Below the pieces are notes generated by a model that saw nothing but the letters and a program-made list of their open reading frames with translations, had not been told where the DNA came from and searched no databases. Position numbers and translations under genes: made by a program. Below are positions 1-7,858 of a stretch of DNA of 64,000 nt, in pieces. Every line of letters begins with the position of its first letter. Positions within the stretch are counted from its first letter, which is position 1. This DNA is from Limiplasma sp034927815 (GTDB taxonomy: Bacteria > Bacillota > Clostridia > Christensenellales > Aristaeellaceae): contig JAYFPK010000020.1 in the NCBI GenBank assembly GCA_034927815.1, positions 1 through 64,000 of the forward strand, read 5' to 3'.

Positions 1-95
1 GTTTGGGGCGGGGGGGTATTTCCAAGCCCTCCCCCCCGGCCCCTAACAACCCCTTCCCCCCCTCACTGCCGGGGGCTTCGCCCGGGACCCCGCTG
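1..95. repeat. G/C-rich palindromic intergenic repeat, partial copy
   Basis: G-run and C-run rich sequence with a short palindrome near 70-90 (a CCGGG arm, a TTCG-type loop, then CCCGGG). A 16-17 nt stretch around 31-47 recurs almost exactly at 25901-25917. Other intergenic gaps in this window carry sequence of the same style. It is probably one copy of a chromosomal palindromic repeat family, cut by the window edge. Confidence 0.4.
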
Positions 96-434
96 TGAGC
101 ATAAAAGTTCCATTGGACAACGGAAAATTTACCGTGAGTTAAAGAAAGATAGTGATCCTGGTTTGGAACCTGTCCGTATGTCTATACGCGATGAAAGCTC
201 CTTTGTATCATCAATAGCATCTACCTATCAGTCATGACCACCGGCTGAGCTAGTGGCTTGATTAAGTCTTCGAAGGGCCTGGTACTAGCGAAGCGTCTTA
301 AGACGCTTCAAAATTCTATCAACTGCTTAATTCTGCCCCACTATCCATAAATGGACGGAGCTCCTAGCTGGTGTTATCCCCAAAGGCCTCTTGATAAACC
401 GGGAGAGTTTTGGGCAAAGCTTAAGCTTTTTCTC
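96..434. other. Unrecognised low-GC block without a clear gene
   Basis: About 340 bases with visibly lower GC than the surroundings. On plus, one frame is open from base 1 to a TGA at 235-237. The part after about base 97 reads like a short charged protein segment (RKIYRELKKD and following), but no start with a ribosome binding site is visible and the family is not recognised. A perfect 20-nt palindrome lies at 290-309. The block ends directly at a plus-strand terminator (435-461), so it could be the 3' end of a gene or a structured RNA. It has no RNase P, tmRNA, SRP or 6S signature that I can find. The base composition suggests an acquired or decayed segment. Confidence 0.3.
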
Positions 435-461
435 CCCCGGCTTAGCCGGGGATTTATTTTA
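435..461 (+). terminator. Intrinsic terminator
   Basis: A 7-bp perfect G/C stem (435-441 with 445-451) and a 3-nt TTA loop are followed by an ATTTATTTT tract. It ends whatever is transcribed through 96-434 on plus. A nested GGGAGA/TCTCCC pairing around 401-437 encloses an AAAGCTTAAGCTTT palindrome just upstream. Confidence 0.6.
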
Positions 462-464
462 TCC

Positions 465-507
465 AAAAAAGCACCCCCATCCACAGCTTGGTGGATGGGG
501 GTGTTTT
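465..507. terminator. Bidirectional intrinsic terminator (DUF368 gene on minus)
   Basis: A 13-bp perfect stem (472-484 with 491-503) has a 6-nt loop, with AAAAAA on the left at 465-470 and TTTT on the right at 504-507. It can stop transcription from both sides. On minus it ends the DUF368 gene. Confidence 0.85.
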
Positions 508-540
508 AACTGCCTATTATTTTCTTTGCCCGCATGGAAT

Positions 541-617
541 GCGGGCAAAGGTGGGATTCCAAAGGGATGTATCCCTTTGGCGGGGTTTGGGGCGGAGCCC
601 CAACGTCCCCCCGTCCG
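541..617. repeat. Palindromic G/C-rich intergenic repeat
   Basis: Contains the hairpin CAAAGGGAT...ATCCCTTTG followed by a GGGGC-GGA-GCCCC hairpin. Its GGGATTCCAAA segment recurs near 34875-34888. The style matches the elements at 1-95, 25853-25917 and 34690-34885. It lies just downstream of the DUF368 stop codon. Confidence 0.45.
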
Positions 618-1517
618 TCACACCTCGGGCTTGTACTTCTTCTCCAGAACGCCCATGTAGTAGCCCAAAGCGATGCCCGCCAGGCAGGCGGCAATGGAGA
701 TGAGCACGCTGGAGGAGGTGTAGGCGGCCACGGCTCCGGTTTCCAGCACCTTGCCGGGCCAGGGGATGATCATGATGGTGGAGGCGATAACCAGGCCGAT
801 GATGAAGTGGTAGATGCCGCCGTAGGCCTTGGCGAAAAGTCTGTCAAACGCCTTGGACAGCAGCAGGAAGCACAGCAGGGCCCCCACCACCACGGGAACG
901 AGGACCCCCAGGTCCATGCCGCCGATGCGGTTCATCATGGTGCCATAGATGCCCATATACAACAGGAAGTTGGAGGGGCTCAGACCCGGAACGATGGCCC
1001 CCAGGCCCATCAGGGCCCCGGCCATGAGCCAGACCCAGATGCTTTCCGTGGGGATGGTGACGCCGGAGAGCCAGCCCTTGATGAAGGAAAGGAACAGGGA
1101 CATGGCGATGACGGTGATGATCAAAATGGCCATGTGGTGGGACTGGCGGCCCTCCTTGCCCGCCTGCTGGTAGAGCATGGGCAGCGTGCCCAGCACGCAG
1201 CCGATGAAGAACCACAGAAGGGGCACCTCAAAGCGCTCAAAGGCGGTGCCCAGCAGCTTGGAGCAGATCACCATGCTGACGAGCACGCCGATGCCGATGG
1301 GCAAAAAGAAGAAGACGTTCTTCATGAAGTTCTTGCGGATGTTGGCGAAGAACCGGATCATGGGCTCATACACGCCGAAGATGGCCGCGAATACGCCGCC
1401 GCTGACCCCGGGGATGATGAAGCCAGTGCCGATGACGATGCCCTTGACCAGCCTAAAAAGCCAGGAAAAGAAGGAATCCCCTCCCGCGCTTGGGCTTTCA
1501 GTGTGTTTGGACTGCAT
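618..1517 (-). CDS. DUF368 family membrane protein, PopT-type polyprenyl-phosphate transporter
   Basis: A 299-residue polytopic membrane protein with about eight hydrophobic segments. Two internally related motifs, IPGVSGG near residue 36 and VPGLSPS near residue 180, suggest the pseudo-symmetric repeat typical of DUF368. Members of this family have been shown to recycle undecaprenyl phosphate across the membrane for cell-wall synthesis; assignment here is by family. The ATG start follows CAGGAGG at 8 nt. It is downstream of rny on the same strand with a hairpin between them, and it ends at the bidirectional terminator 465-507. Confidence 0.9.
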   Translation of the reverse strand: MQSKHTESPSAGGDSFFSWLFRLVKGIVIGTGFIIPGVSGGVFAAIFGVYEPMIRFFANIRKNFMKNVFFFLPIGIGVLVSMVICSKLLGTAFERFEVPLLWFFIGCVLGTLPMLYQQAGKEGRQSHHMAILIITVIAMSLFLSFIKGWLSGVTIPTESIWVWLMAGALMGLGAIVPGLSPSNFLLYMGIYGTMMNRIGGMDLGVLVPVVVGALLCFLLLSKAFDRLFAKAYGGIYHFIIGLVIASTIMIIPWPGKVLETGAVAAYTSSSVLISIAACLAGIALGYYMGVLEKKYKPEV

Positions 1518-1570
1518 GCAAACCGCCTCCTGGGTGATTGATGGGCCGCCGGGGCCGGGGACAAAGCGGA

Positions 1571-1608
1571 ATGACCCTACCCACAGGAAACCCCATGGAT
1601 AGGGTCAT
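1571..1608 (-). terminator. Hairpin between rny and the DUF368 gene, terminator-like
   Basis: A 12-bp stem (1571-1582 with 1597-1608, one wobble pair) and 14-nt loop lie just past the rny stop. There is no clear T tract on either side, so it may be a weak terminator or an mRNA stabiliser. Confidence 0.4.
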
Positions 1609-1620
1609 GGTATGAAGGGG

Positions 1621-3162
1621 TTACTTGGCGAATTCGGTGCTGCGGGTCTCCCGGATCACGTTGACGCGAATCTGGCCGGGGTACTCCAGCTCCTTTTCGA
1701 TGCGCTTGGCAATCTCCTTAGCCAGCACCCGGGTGCCGTCGTCGGTGACGTCCTCGGGCTTGACCATGATGCGCACCTCGCGGCCGCTTTGGATGGCGAA
1801 GCTCTTGTCCACGCCGATGAAGGAGTTGGCGATTTCCTCCAGCTTCTCCAGGCGCTTGATGTAGTTCTCCAGGGACTCCCTGCGGGCGCCGGGGCGGGCC
1901 GCGGAAATGGCGTCGGCGGCCTGGACCAGCACGGCCTCGATGGTCTGGGGCTCCACGTCGTTGTGGTGGGCCAGAATGGCATGGATCACATCGGGGCTTT
2001 CCCGGTACTTGCGGGCCAATTCGCCTCCCAGGGTCACATGGGTGCCTTCGGCCTCGTGGTCAACGCCCTTGCCGATGTCGTGGAGCAGCCCGGCCCGCTT
2101 GGCCAGGGCCACGTCCGCGCCTAATTCGGCGGCCATGAGGCCCGCCAGATGGCTGACCTCGATGGAGTGCTTCAGCACGTTCTGGCCGTAGCTGGTGCGG
2201 TAGCGCAGGCGGCCCAGGATCTTCACAAGCTCGTGGTGGATGCCGTGCTGATGGGTTTCAAACACGGCCTGTTCCCCGGCTTCCCGGATCTGATTGTCCA
2301 CTTCCTTGCGGGCCTTTTCCACCATTTCCTCAATGCGGGCGGGATGGATGCGGCCGTCCATGATGAGCTTTTCCACGGCCAGCCGGGCGATTTCCCGGCG
2401 CACCGGATCAAAGGCGCTGACGATGACGGCCTCGGGGGTGTCGTCAATGATGAGGTCCACGCCGGTGGCGGTTTCCAGGGCGCGGATGTTGCGGCCCTCA
2501 CGGCCGATGATGCGGCCCTTCATGTCGTCGTTGGGCAGGCTGATTACGGAGACGGTGCTTTCGGCCACATGGTCCGCGGCGCACTTTTGAATGGCCAGGG
2601 CAATGATGTTGCGGGCCTTCTTCTCGCCCTCTTCCTTGGCCTTGGTCTCAATGTCCCGCACCATGCTGGCGGCGTCGTGGAAAGCGTCCTTTTGGATGCG
2701 CCCCACCAGAAGCTGGCGGGCCTCGTCCTGGGTCATGGCGGCGATGCGCTCCAACTCCTGTACCTGGCGCTGCTGGCCTTGCACCAGCTCCGTTTGCCAG
2801 TGCTGGAGCTCGGCGGTCTTCTGGTTCAAGGCCTCCTCCCGGGCTTCCATGTTGTCCTGCTTCTTATCCAGGATCTCCTCCCGCTGGAGGATGCGGCGCT
2901 CGCTGCGCTGCACCTCAGCCCGGCGGTCCCGGCATTCCCGGTCCAGCTCGGTCTTCAGCCGGAGTACCTCCTCCTTGGCCTCCAAGATGGTTTCCTTTTT
3001 CTTTTCATCCGCCTTGCGCATGGCGTCTTCCAGCAAATTTTTGGCGTATTCCTCAGTCCGGCCGATTTTCTTTTCGCCGGATTGCTTACGGTACATATAC
3101 CCGCCAACCAGGCCCAGGGCCACGGCGGCAAGGGCGATCAGTATCGTGACGATCGGATGCAT
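1621..3162 (-). CDS. rny: Ribonuclease Y
   Basis: A 513-residue membrane-anchored endoribonuclease that starts decay and processing of many mRNAs in Firmicutes. Visible parts in order: one N-terminal transmembrane helix (residues 4-24), a long charged coiled coil (about 30-195), a KH domain with GRIIGREG, and an HD domain with HSIEVSHLAG and LLHDIGKG carrying the metal ligands. The length is normal. I chose the ATG at 3162 because AAGGAG sits 7 nt upstream; the in-frame ATG at 3180 overlaps that site. It is preceded by a ~360-nt leader with its own consensus promoter and an internal terminator. Confidence 0.97.
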   Translation of the reverse strand: MHPIVTILIALAAVALGLVGGYMYRKQSGEKKIGRTEEYAKNLLEDAMRKADEKKKETILEAKEEVLRLKTELDRECRDRRAEVQRSERRILQREEILDKKQDNMEAREEALNQKTAELQHWQTELVQGQQRQVQELERIAAMTQDEARQLLVGRIQKDAFHDAASMVRDIETKAKEEGEKKARNIIALAIQKCAADHVAESTVSVISLPNDDMKGRIIGREGRNIRALETATGVDLIIDDTPEAVIVSAFDPVRREIARLAVEKLIMDGRIHPARIEEMVEKARKEVDNQIREAGEQAVFETHQHGIHHELVKILGRLRYRTSYGQNVLKHSIEVSHLAGLMAAELGADVALAKRAGLLHDIGKGVDHEAEGTHVTLGGELARKYRESPDVIHAILAHHNDVEPQTIEAVLVQAADAISAARPGARRESLENYIKRLEKLEEIANSFIGVDKSFAIQSGREVRIMVKPEDVTDDGTRVLAKEIAKRIEKELEYPGQIRVNVIRETRSTEFAK

Positions 3163-3224
3163 AGGTCCTCTCCTTCCCATTTTGTTTCATTTCGATATTT
3201 GTGTTTGGGGCTCCTCGGCAACAG

Positions 3225-3254
3225 AAAAAGCCGACGGGAAAAACCCGTGCGGCT
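3225..3254 (-). terminator. Intrinsic terminator or attenuator in the rny leader
   Basis: On minus, a 10-bp stem with one bulged base (3229-3238 with 3244-3254) and A/T-rich 5-nt loop is followed by five T residues (complement of 3225-3229). It sits about 65 nt before the rny start codon and downstream of the promoter at 3549-3577, so it must either release a short RNA or regulate read-through into rny. Confidence 0.7.
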
Positions 3255-3545
3255 GCTGTTCTTTTCGCTACGGCGATACAACGTACGCAAAGCACGTTGC
3301 CGCCTCCATCCGCAAAATCAAGCGCACTGGCTTCCTGGGGAAGACACAATCCGCCTCATGATGCTGATCCATATACCCAGCGAAACGCCAGAGGCGTTGC
3401 ACTTTCGCAAAACCCGCCAACCCGGTTTCGTTTGGAAGGCAAAACCCTTCACAACCGTGGGGGGAAAGCCGATCCGTGGGAATATATCCGAAAAACAGCG
3501 AAGATTCAACTTTGGTCACAAAGTGGAACCTTTTGAGCCGACTTA
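3225..3545 (-). ncRNA. Candidate structured leader or small RNA upstream of rny
   Basis: The ~320 nt between a perfect consensus promoter (3549-3577) and a terminator (3225-3254) holds no credible coding sequence. It contains several local hairpins on minus, for example AACGCC-TCT-GGCGTT, GAAGG-N6-CCTTC and ACTTTG-TGAC-CAAAGT. I compared it by eye with tmRNA, RNase P, SRP and 6S hallmarks and found none. It could be an independent stable RNA or a regulatory 5' leader of rny. The boundaries come from the promoter and terminator only. Confidence 0.35.
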
Positions 3546-3548
3546 CAT

Positions 3549-3577
3549 ATTATAGTCGCCGAAAAACAATCTGTCAA
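3549..3577 (-). promoter_or_regulatory. Consensus sigma-A promoter upstream of rny
   Basis: On minus, TTGACA (3572-3577), a 17-nt spacer and TATAAT (3549-3554): both hexamers match consensus exactly. The -35 lies inside the 3' arm of the hairpin that ends the upstream glycosyltransferase transcript. Confidence 0.85.
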
Positions 3578-3595
3578 GACCGGTGGTCTTGACAG
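3563..3595 (-). terminator. Terminator of the glycosyltransferase gene, overlapping a -35 box
   Basis: An 11-bp perfect stem (3571-3581 with 3585-3595) and 3-nt loop are followed on minus by ATTGTTTTTC. The 3' arm contains TTGACA, the -35 of the next promoter. The palindrome therefore carries TTGACA on both strands and could also serve as an operator. Confidence 0.7.
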
Positions 3596-3673
3596 AGGAA
3601 GCATGTTGAAAGGGATGGGCGCTAGAGAGCCTGAAAGCAAGCAAAACCGGCCATAGGGAGGCGATACCCGCCC

Positions 3674-5050
3674 TTAGGCTGTTTTTTCGCTGTTCTCGGT
3701 CGCCAACTCCAGCATGTCCTTGGCCTCGGACTGGGGCAGAAGGCCCGTGTCCCCCAGGCAGTTGATGCTGTGCTCCGTCTTGTCCCAGGTGCTTTGCCGG
3801 CGGTGCTTCAGGAGGCCGAGGAACTGGGCGATGGCCACCAGGACGGTGTTTAATAACACGCTGACGATCATGGGAAACAGGGTGCGGAGGCTAAAGCGGT
3901 TGCCGTTGTCCATGCGGTCGCCCACATAGAACAGAATGATGAAGGAGTAGAGGAACAGAAGGATATTAGGCAGGTTCACAGCGGCCCAGCTATCCAGGGG
4001 AATGTCGGAGCTGGGCGTGGGGGCCAATCCCGTCCATTCAAAAATGTTCAGCGCCAGGCTCAGGAAAAGCTGCACCACCAGAAAGATATAGGGGGTCAGG
4101 GAGTACATGTACAGAAAGGTGGAGACGAACTCCTTGAAGGAGACCTGCTTGTTCTTCAGCGCCCTGAAGAGCCTGCCGGTATTTTTAAAGGCGACGTACC
4201 AATGGCCCTGGGCCCAGCGGGTGCGCTGGCGCAGGCTGGCGAAGATCTTCACCGGCTTTTCATCGTAGATGCGCACATTGTGGTTCCACAAAATCCGCTG
4301 GCCGTCGCAGGTGGCCTCGATTTGCAGCTCAAAATCCTCGGTGAGGGACATGGAATTCCAGCCGCCCCGGTGGTACAGGTACTGGGCGGAAACGGCAAAG
4401 CCCGTGCCCCCCACCACGCTGTTGAGCCCCAGGTTATTTTTGGCATACTGAAAAAACCGGTTGGTGATGGTGTAGGTCATGTAGTAAAACAGCGCCACCA
4501 GGCCCTTTTTGTTCTTGCTGCCCAGGTAGCATTGGATGATGTCCACCTTGCCCTCGTTGCTGAGGTACTGGCTGTTGACCTCGAGGAACATGTTGGGGTC
4601 GATCAGGTTGTCCGCGTCAAAAAACATCACCAAATCATAGCGGTCCTGGTAGCCTTCCAAGGCTTGGAGCGCCTTTTGCAACACGATGGGCTTGCCGGTG
4701 GGGGCGTCCTTGGATTCCTTATGGGTTTCAATCACCTTGGCGCCCATCTGCCGGGCCACGTCGGCGGTTTGATCCGTGCAGTTATCCGCCAGGATATAGA
4801 AATCGTACAGCTCCTGGGGATATTCCATGTGTTTGAGGTTGTTGATGATGTCCCCGATGACGGCCTCTTCATTGTGGGCGGGAACCAGAACCAAAAAGCG
4901 AAGCTTCGGATCAAAGTCCTGATAATTTTTCGTATTCCGCTTGAATCCAAAAAAACTGATCACAAGCTGATAAATCAGGATAAAGACAATCCACACACTC
5001 ATCACGCTCATGAGAGAACGGATGACCAGCGTAACGGTTTCCACGCCCAC
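3674..5050 (-). CDS. Processive family 2 glycosyltransferase, membrane bound
   Basis: A 458-residue protein of the cellulose/hyaluronan/poly-GlcNAc synthase type. It has an N-terminal membrane helix (about 8-30), a GT-A domain opening with LVLVPAHNEE, the DAD nucleotide-metal motif in MFFDADN, the TED acceptor motif, and the QRTRW signature of processive enzymes. Three or four C-terminal membrane helices follow (about 315-430). It probably polymerises and extrudes a surface polysaccharide; sugar and product are not readable. The GTG start at 5050 follows GGGAGG by 5 nt. No regulatory PilZ domain or partner gene is adjacent. Confidence 0.88.
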   Translation of the reverse strand: MGVETVTLVIRSLMSVMSVWIVFILIYQLVISFFGFKRNTKNYQDFDPKLRFLVLVPAHNEEAVIGDIINNLKHMEYPQELYDFYILADNCTDQTADVARQMGAKVIETHKESKDAPTGKPIVLQKALQALEGYQDRYDLVMFFDADNLIDPNMFLEVNSQYLSNEGKVDIIQCYLGSKNKKGLVALFYYMTYTITNRFFQYAKNNLGLNSVVGGTGFAVSAQYLYHRGGWNSMSLTEDFELQIEATCDGQRILWNHNVRIYDEKPVKIFASLRQRTRWAQGHWYVAFKNTGRLFRALKNKQVSFKEFVSTFLYMYSLTPYIFLVVQLFLSLALNIFEWTGLAPTPSSDIPLDSWAAVNLPNILLFLYSFIILFYVGDRMDNGNRFSLRTLFPMIVSVLLNTVLVAIAQFLGLLKHRRQSTWDKTEHSINCLGDTGLLPQSEAKDMLELATENSEKTA

Positions 5051-5118
5051 CGCAGCCTCCCATCGACATGACCCTTACTTTGGGCAACAGTTATTTATAC
5101 AATATTTTGTGGGCCCTG

Positions 5119-6810
5119 TCAATGTCTGTCATAGAAGGAGGACTCCCCGATGAACTCCCGCAGGATGGAGGAAGGCGGAACTTCCTCCAGTACGTCCTCC
5201 CCCACGGGCAGGAAGTAATGGAGGATTTTTAGCAGCCTTCGGGCGGTGAGGTATTCGGGCTCGTTCCTTGGAATCGACAGCAAAAGATCATAGGCCTTGG
5301 TTTTCAAAATGGGCAATTCGTAGTGCAGCGAGGTGTTGAACATCACGTCCGCCTTCTCCTGGTTGGGGAAGATCCACTTTTCCTCCCCAGCCCGAACCGC
5401 GGGCCACATGCCGATGGTCTTCTCCACGGAGGTGTTCCGGAAGCGGATGTCCCGGACGATGCGGCGCAGCAGGCGCACATCCGTGGTGCGGATGCGGTTG
5501 TGGTGGTCCAGGTTGATGCAGGGCAGCGCGCTGACATAAACCCCGTAGGTGAGCTGCTCGGGAAGCTCGCTGGTGATGCGGTCGTTCATGCCGTGGATGC
5601 CCTCCACCAGGAGGGGCTCCTTGGAGGACAGCCGCATGGAATGGGTCTGCTGGGAACGGGCCCCGGTCTTGAAGTCGAACAGGGGCATCTGCACCTCCTG
5701 CCCCGCCAGCAGCCGTTCCAGGCAATGGCACAGGTAGGGGATATCCAGGGCGTCCACGCTTTCCAGATCAGGCTGGCCGTCCGCCTCCAGGGGCAGCTCC
5801 GCCCGGTCGCGGTAAAAGTCGTCCAAGGAGATCAGCTTGGGGGAGAGGCCCAGCACCCGCAGGTGCACTGCCAGGCGGTTGGCAAAGGTGGTCTTGCCGC
5901 TGGAGGAAGGCCCGAAGATCATGATGATCCGGGCTTGGCGGGCCATGATGTCGTCCGCGATGGAAGCGATGGACTTGTCGTGAAGGGCCTCGTTCACCCG
6001 GATGAACTCCCGGATGCGGCCCGCCTTGATCATCTCGTTGACGTCCGCGGCATTATCCGCCCCCAAAATATTGCACCAGCGCTGGGACTCGGCAAACACC
6101 CGCAGGTGCTTGGGCCGGGGAAGGTAGGGGGCGGGGCGGGCCGGGTCCTGGGGGGAGGGGAAGAGCACCACCATGCCTGGGAAGTGGGGCTTGAGGGTAA
6201 AGGCCTTGATGTAGCCCGTGGAGGGCAGCATGGCCCCGTAAAAATATTCGCACAACTCCCCGATGCGGTACATGGGGATGGTGTCCTGGGGGCGGTAGCG
6301 AAGGATGCGGGCCTTGTCCGGCCAGCCGATGCTCTCAAAATAGCGGATGGCCTCCTCCTTGGACCAGGTCTCCTTCTCAAAGGGCAGGTCCTGGGACACC
6401 AGATCCCGCATGTCCGCCTCCAGGGCGCTGATCATCTCGTGGGTCATGTCCCCTTCCAGGAGCTGCAAATACACCCCGTACCCCACGGAGTTGAGGACCC
6501 GCAGGTTTTTACCCGGGTAGAGGCGGCGCAGGCTCAGCAGGAGCAAAAAGCGCAGCGAGCGCTCGTATACCCGTCGGGCCTCCTCGTCCACGTAGGTCAA
6601 AGAGGTGAGCTCGCAGTCGATATCAATGGGCTGGCTCAACTCCACACACAGCCCGCCGTACAGGGCGCACAGCACCTGGGGCGCCCGCTGGGGGATGAGC
6701 CGCTTCAGGGCTTCCAGCAAGGTGACGCCCTTGGGGAAGGCGTCCGCCTGGCCGTCAATGGTGATCCGCACCAGGGAGTCCGCCGTGTTTTGAGCCTTTT
6801 TTTCCGTCAT
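5119..6810 (-). CDS. TGS/uridine-kinase-like nucleoside kinase
   Basis: A 563-residue protein with an N-terminal beta-grasp TGS-like domain (about 14-75), a middle region resembling the second additional domain of threonyl-tRNA synthetase, and a C-terminal P-loop kinase domain of the uridine kinase/phosphoribulokinase type. The P-loop GPSSSGKT is at residues 300-307 and SLDDFYRDR follows at about 327. Families with this layout are called nucleoside kinases, but the physiological substrate is poorly known. Length is typical. It lies 14 nt downstream of the exonuclease gene on the same strand and is probably cotranscribed with it. Confidence 0.85.
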   Translation of the reverse strand: MTEKKAQNTADSLVRITIDGQADAFPKGVTLLEALKRLIPQRAPQVLCALYGGLCVELSQPIDIDCELTSLTYVDEEARRVYERSLRFLLLLSLRRLYPGKNLRVLNSVGYGVYLQLLEGDMTHEMISALEADMRDLVSQDLPFEKETWSKEEAIRYFESIGWPDKARILRYRPQDTIPMYRIGELCEYFYGAMLPSTGYIKAFTLKPHFPGMVVLFPSPQDPARPAPYLPRPKHLRVFAESQRWCNILGADNAADVNEMIKAGRIREFIRVNEALHDKSIASIADDIMARQARIIMIFGPSSSGKTTFANRLAVHLRVLGLSPKLISLDDFYRDRAELPLEADGQPDLESVDALDIPYLCHCLERLLAGQEVQMPLFDFKTGARSQQTHSMRLSSKEPLLVEGIHGMNDRITSELPEQLTYGVYVSALPCINLDHHNRIRTTDVRLLRRIVRDIRFRNTSVEKTIGMWPAVRAGEEKWIFPNQEKADVMFNTSLHYELPILKTKAYDLLLSIPRNEPEYLTARRLLKILHYFLPVGEDVLEEVPPSSILREFIGESSFYDRH

Positions 6811-6824
6811 GCAATCCGCCTTTC

Positions 6825-7820
6825 TCAGGCGTCCTCAAAGGGCATGTTGCTGCCAAAGGACGTCCCGATGTCCTCCACATCCACGTGGTCGTAGTCACCC
6901 CGCTTGCGCTTGTACTGGTATTGCAGCTCTTTGGTGTGAACATAGGCCTTGCTTTGGTGGGTGGCGGGCAGCACGCTCAGGCGCATGCCCTTTTGGCCGT
7001 CCGGCAGGAGGGAAAAGGTGACCTTCATCAACATCAGCCCATGCTGGGGGCATTTGCTTAGGGCAGTATACTTCCCCACAGCCTGGGGAATGACTTCCGT
7101 TTGCAAAAGGGTGGGCTTTTTACAGGTGGGGCACTCCGGGGAACGGATGGCCGGGCTTTCCAGGGCCTGGGCCACGGAGGGCACCATCTGGGTGACGCGG
7201 AAGCGGAGGCGCTTTTGGGTATGGCACATCTTGCGGGGTTCCTGGGGAAACTCCAGCACGGCGGCGGGGTCGGGCAGCTTCTTCCAGACCAAAGCCGTGT
7301 AATAGGCGTCGTGCATGGCGTTGTGGAAGCTGCGCTCCTCATCCTCCTGGATGCCCAGCTGCTCCATGGCGCTTTTGAGGGCCTTTTGCTGGTTGGCCTT
7401 CAGGCCCTGGACCTGGGCGTAGAGCCGCTGGATGTCATACATCCTGGGCAGCGGGCGCTGAAATTGGAAAAAGTCGATGTTTTGCTGCAATACGCTCACA
7501 TCGTCGCAGCCCCAGGTCAGGAACACGTAGTCCTCCCCGCACCAGGCCACAAAGCGCTCCATGGCCTCCAGGAACTCCGGCGCGTCGCAGAGCTCCTCCT
7601 GGCCCAGGCGGGTCATGCGCCGCACCCGGGGATGGATGGCCAGGTAGTGGGTGGGGCGCACGGGGATGCTGATGGAATCCAGGATATCAAAGTTCTCTCC
7701 CAGCTTCACGGCCCCGATCTGAATCACCTCAAAGAGAAGGCTGTCCCCAATTTTGCGAAAGACCGGGCTTTGATAGCTGGTAGGTTGGTTCCACTCCAAA
7801 TCCAATACGATAAACTGCAT
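6825..7820 (-). CDS. DEDDh-type 3'-5' exonuclease with C-terminal zinc ribbon
   Basis: A 331-residue protein of the RNase T/DNA polymerase epsilon-subunit superfamily. The first motif is DLEWNQ near residue 7 (D and E metal ligands), and the last is HNAMHDAYYT with the catalytic His and Asp. The C-terminal third carries CPTC and, 34 residues later, a CPQH pair, which looks like a zinc-binding ribbon. DNA repair, RNA trimming or a sporulation-type KapD-like role cannot be told apart. I chose the ATG at 7820 because GGAG precedes it by 9 nt; the upstream in-frame ATG at 7862 would overlap the neighbouring gene. Confidence 0.85.
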   Translation of the reverse strand: MQFIVLDLEWNQPTSYQSPVFRKIGDSLLFEVIQIGAVKLGENFDILDSISIPVRPTHYLAIHPRVRRMTRLGQEELCDAPEFLEAMERFVAWCGEDYVFLTWGCDDVSVLQQNIDFFQFQRPLPRMYDIQRLYAQVQGLKANQQKALKSAMEQLGIQEDEERSFHNAMHDAYYTALVWKKLPDPAAVLEFPQEPRKMCHTQKRLRFRVTQMVPSVAQALESPAIRSPECPTCKKPTLLQTEVIPQAVGKYTALSKCPQHGLMLMKVTFSLLPDGQKGMRLSVLPATHQSKAYVHTKELQYQYKRKRGDYDHVDVEDIGTSFGSNMPFEDA

Positions 7821-7858
7821 GGTACTTAGCTCCAAACGAACTGCCGGGGAAAGAATTC

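Noticed and set aside
96..434. tRNA-like TTCGAAG and TAGCTCAG-type phrases in the low-GC block
   Set aside because: The phrases are in the wrong order and spacing for a cloverleaf.
534..1541. 335-codon plus-strand frame opposite the DUF368 gene
   Set aside because: It runs antisense to a recognisable membrane protein, its product is a His/Gly/Asp-rich low-complexity sequence, and it has no ribosome binding site. High GC produces many such shadows.
3086..3349. 87-codon minus frame across the rny leader and start
   Set aside because: Cysteine/arginine-rich, no ribosome binding site, crosses the terminator and the rny start; the region is better read as a leader.
3225..3545. tmRNA, RNase P RNA, SRP RNA or 6S RNA in the rny leader
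   Set aside because: Promoter and terminator fit a stable RNA, but no tRNA-like end, no RNase P or SRP core motifs and no long 6S-type bulged helix could be found.
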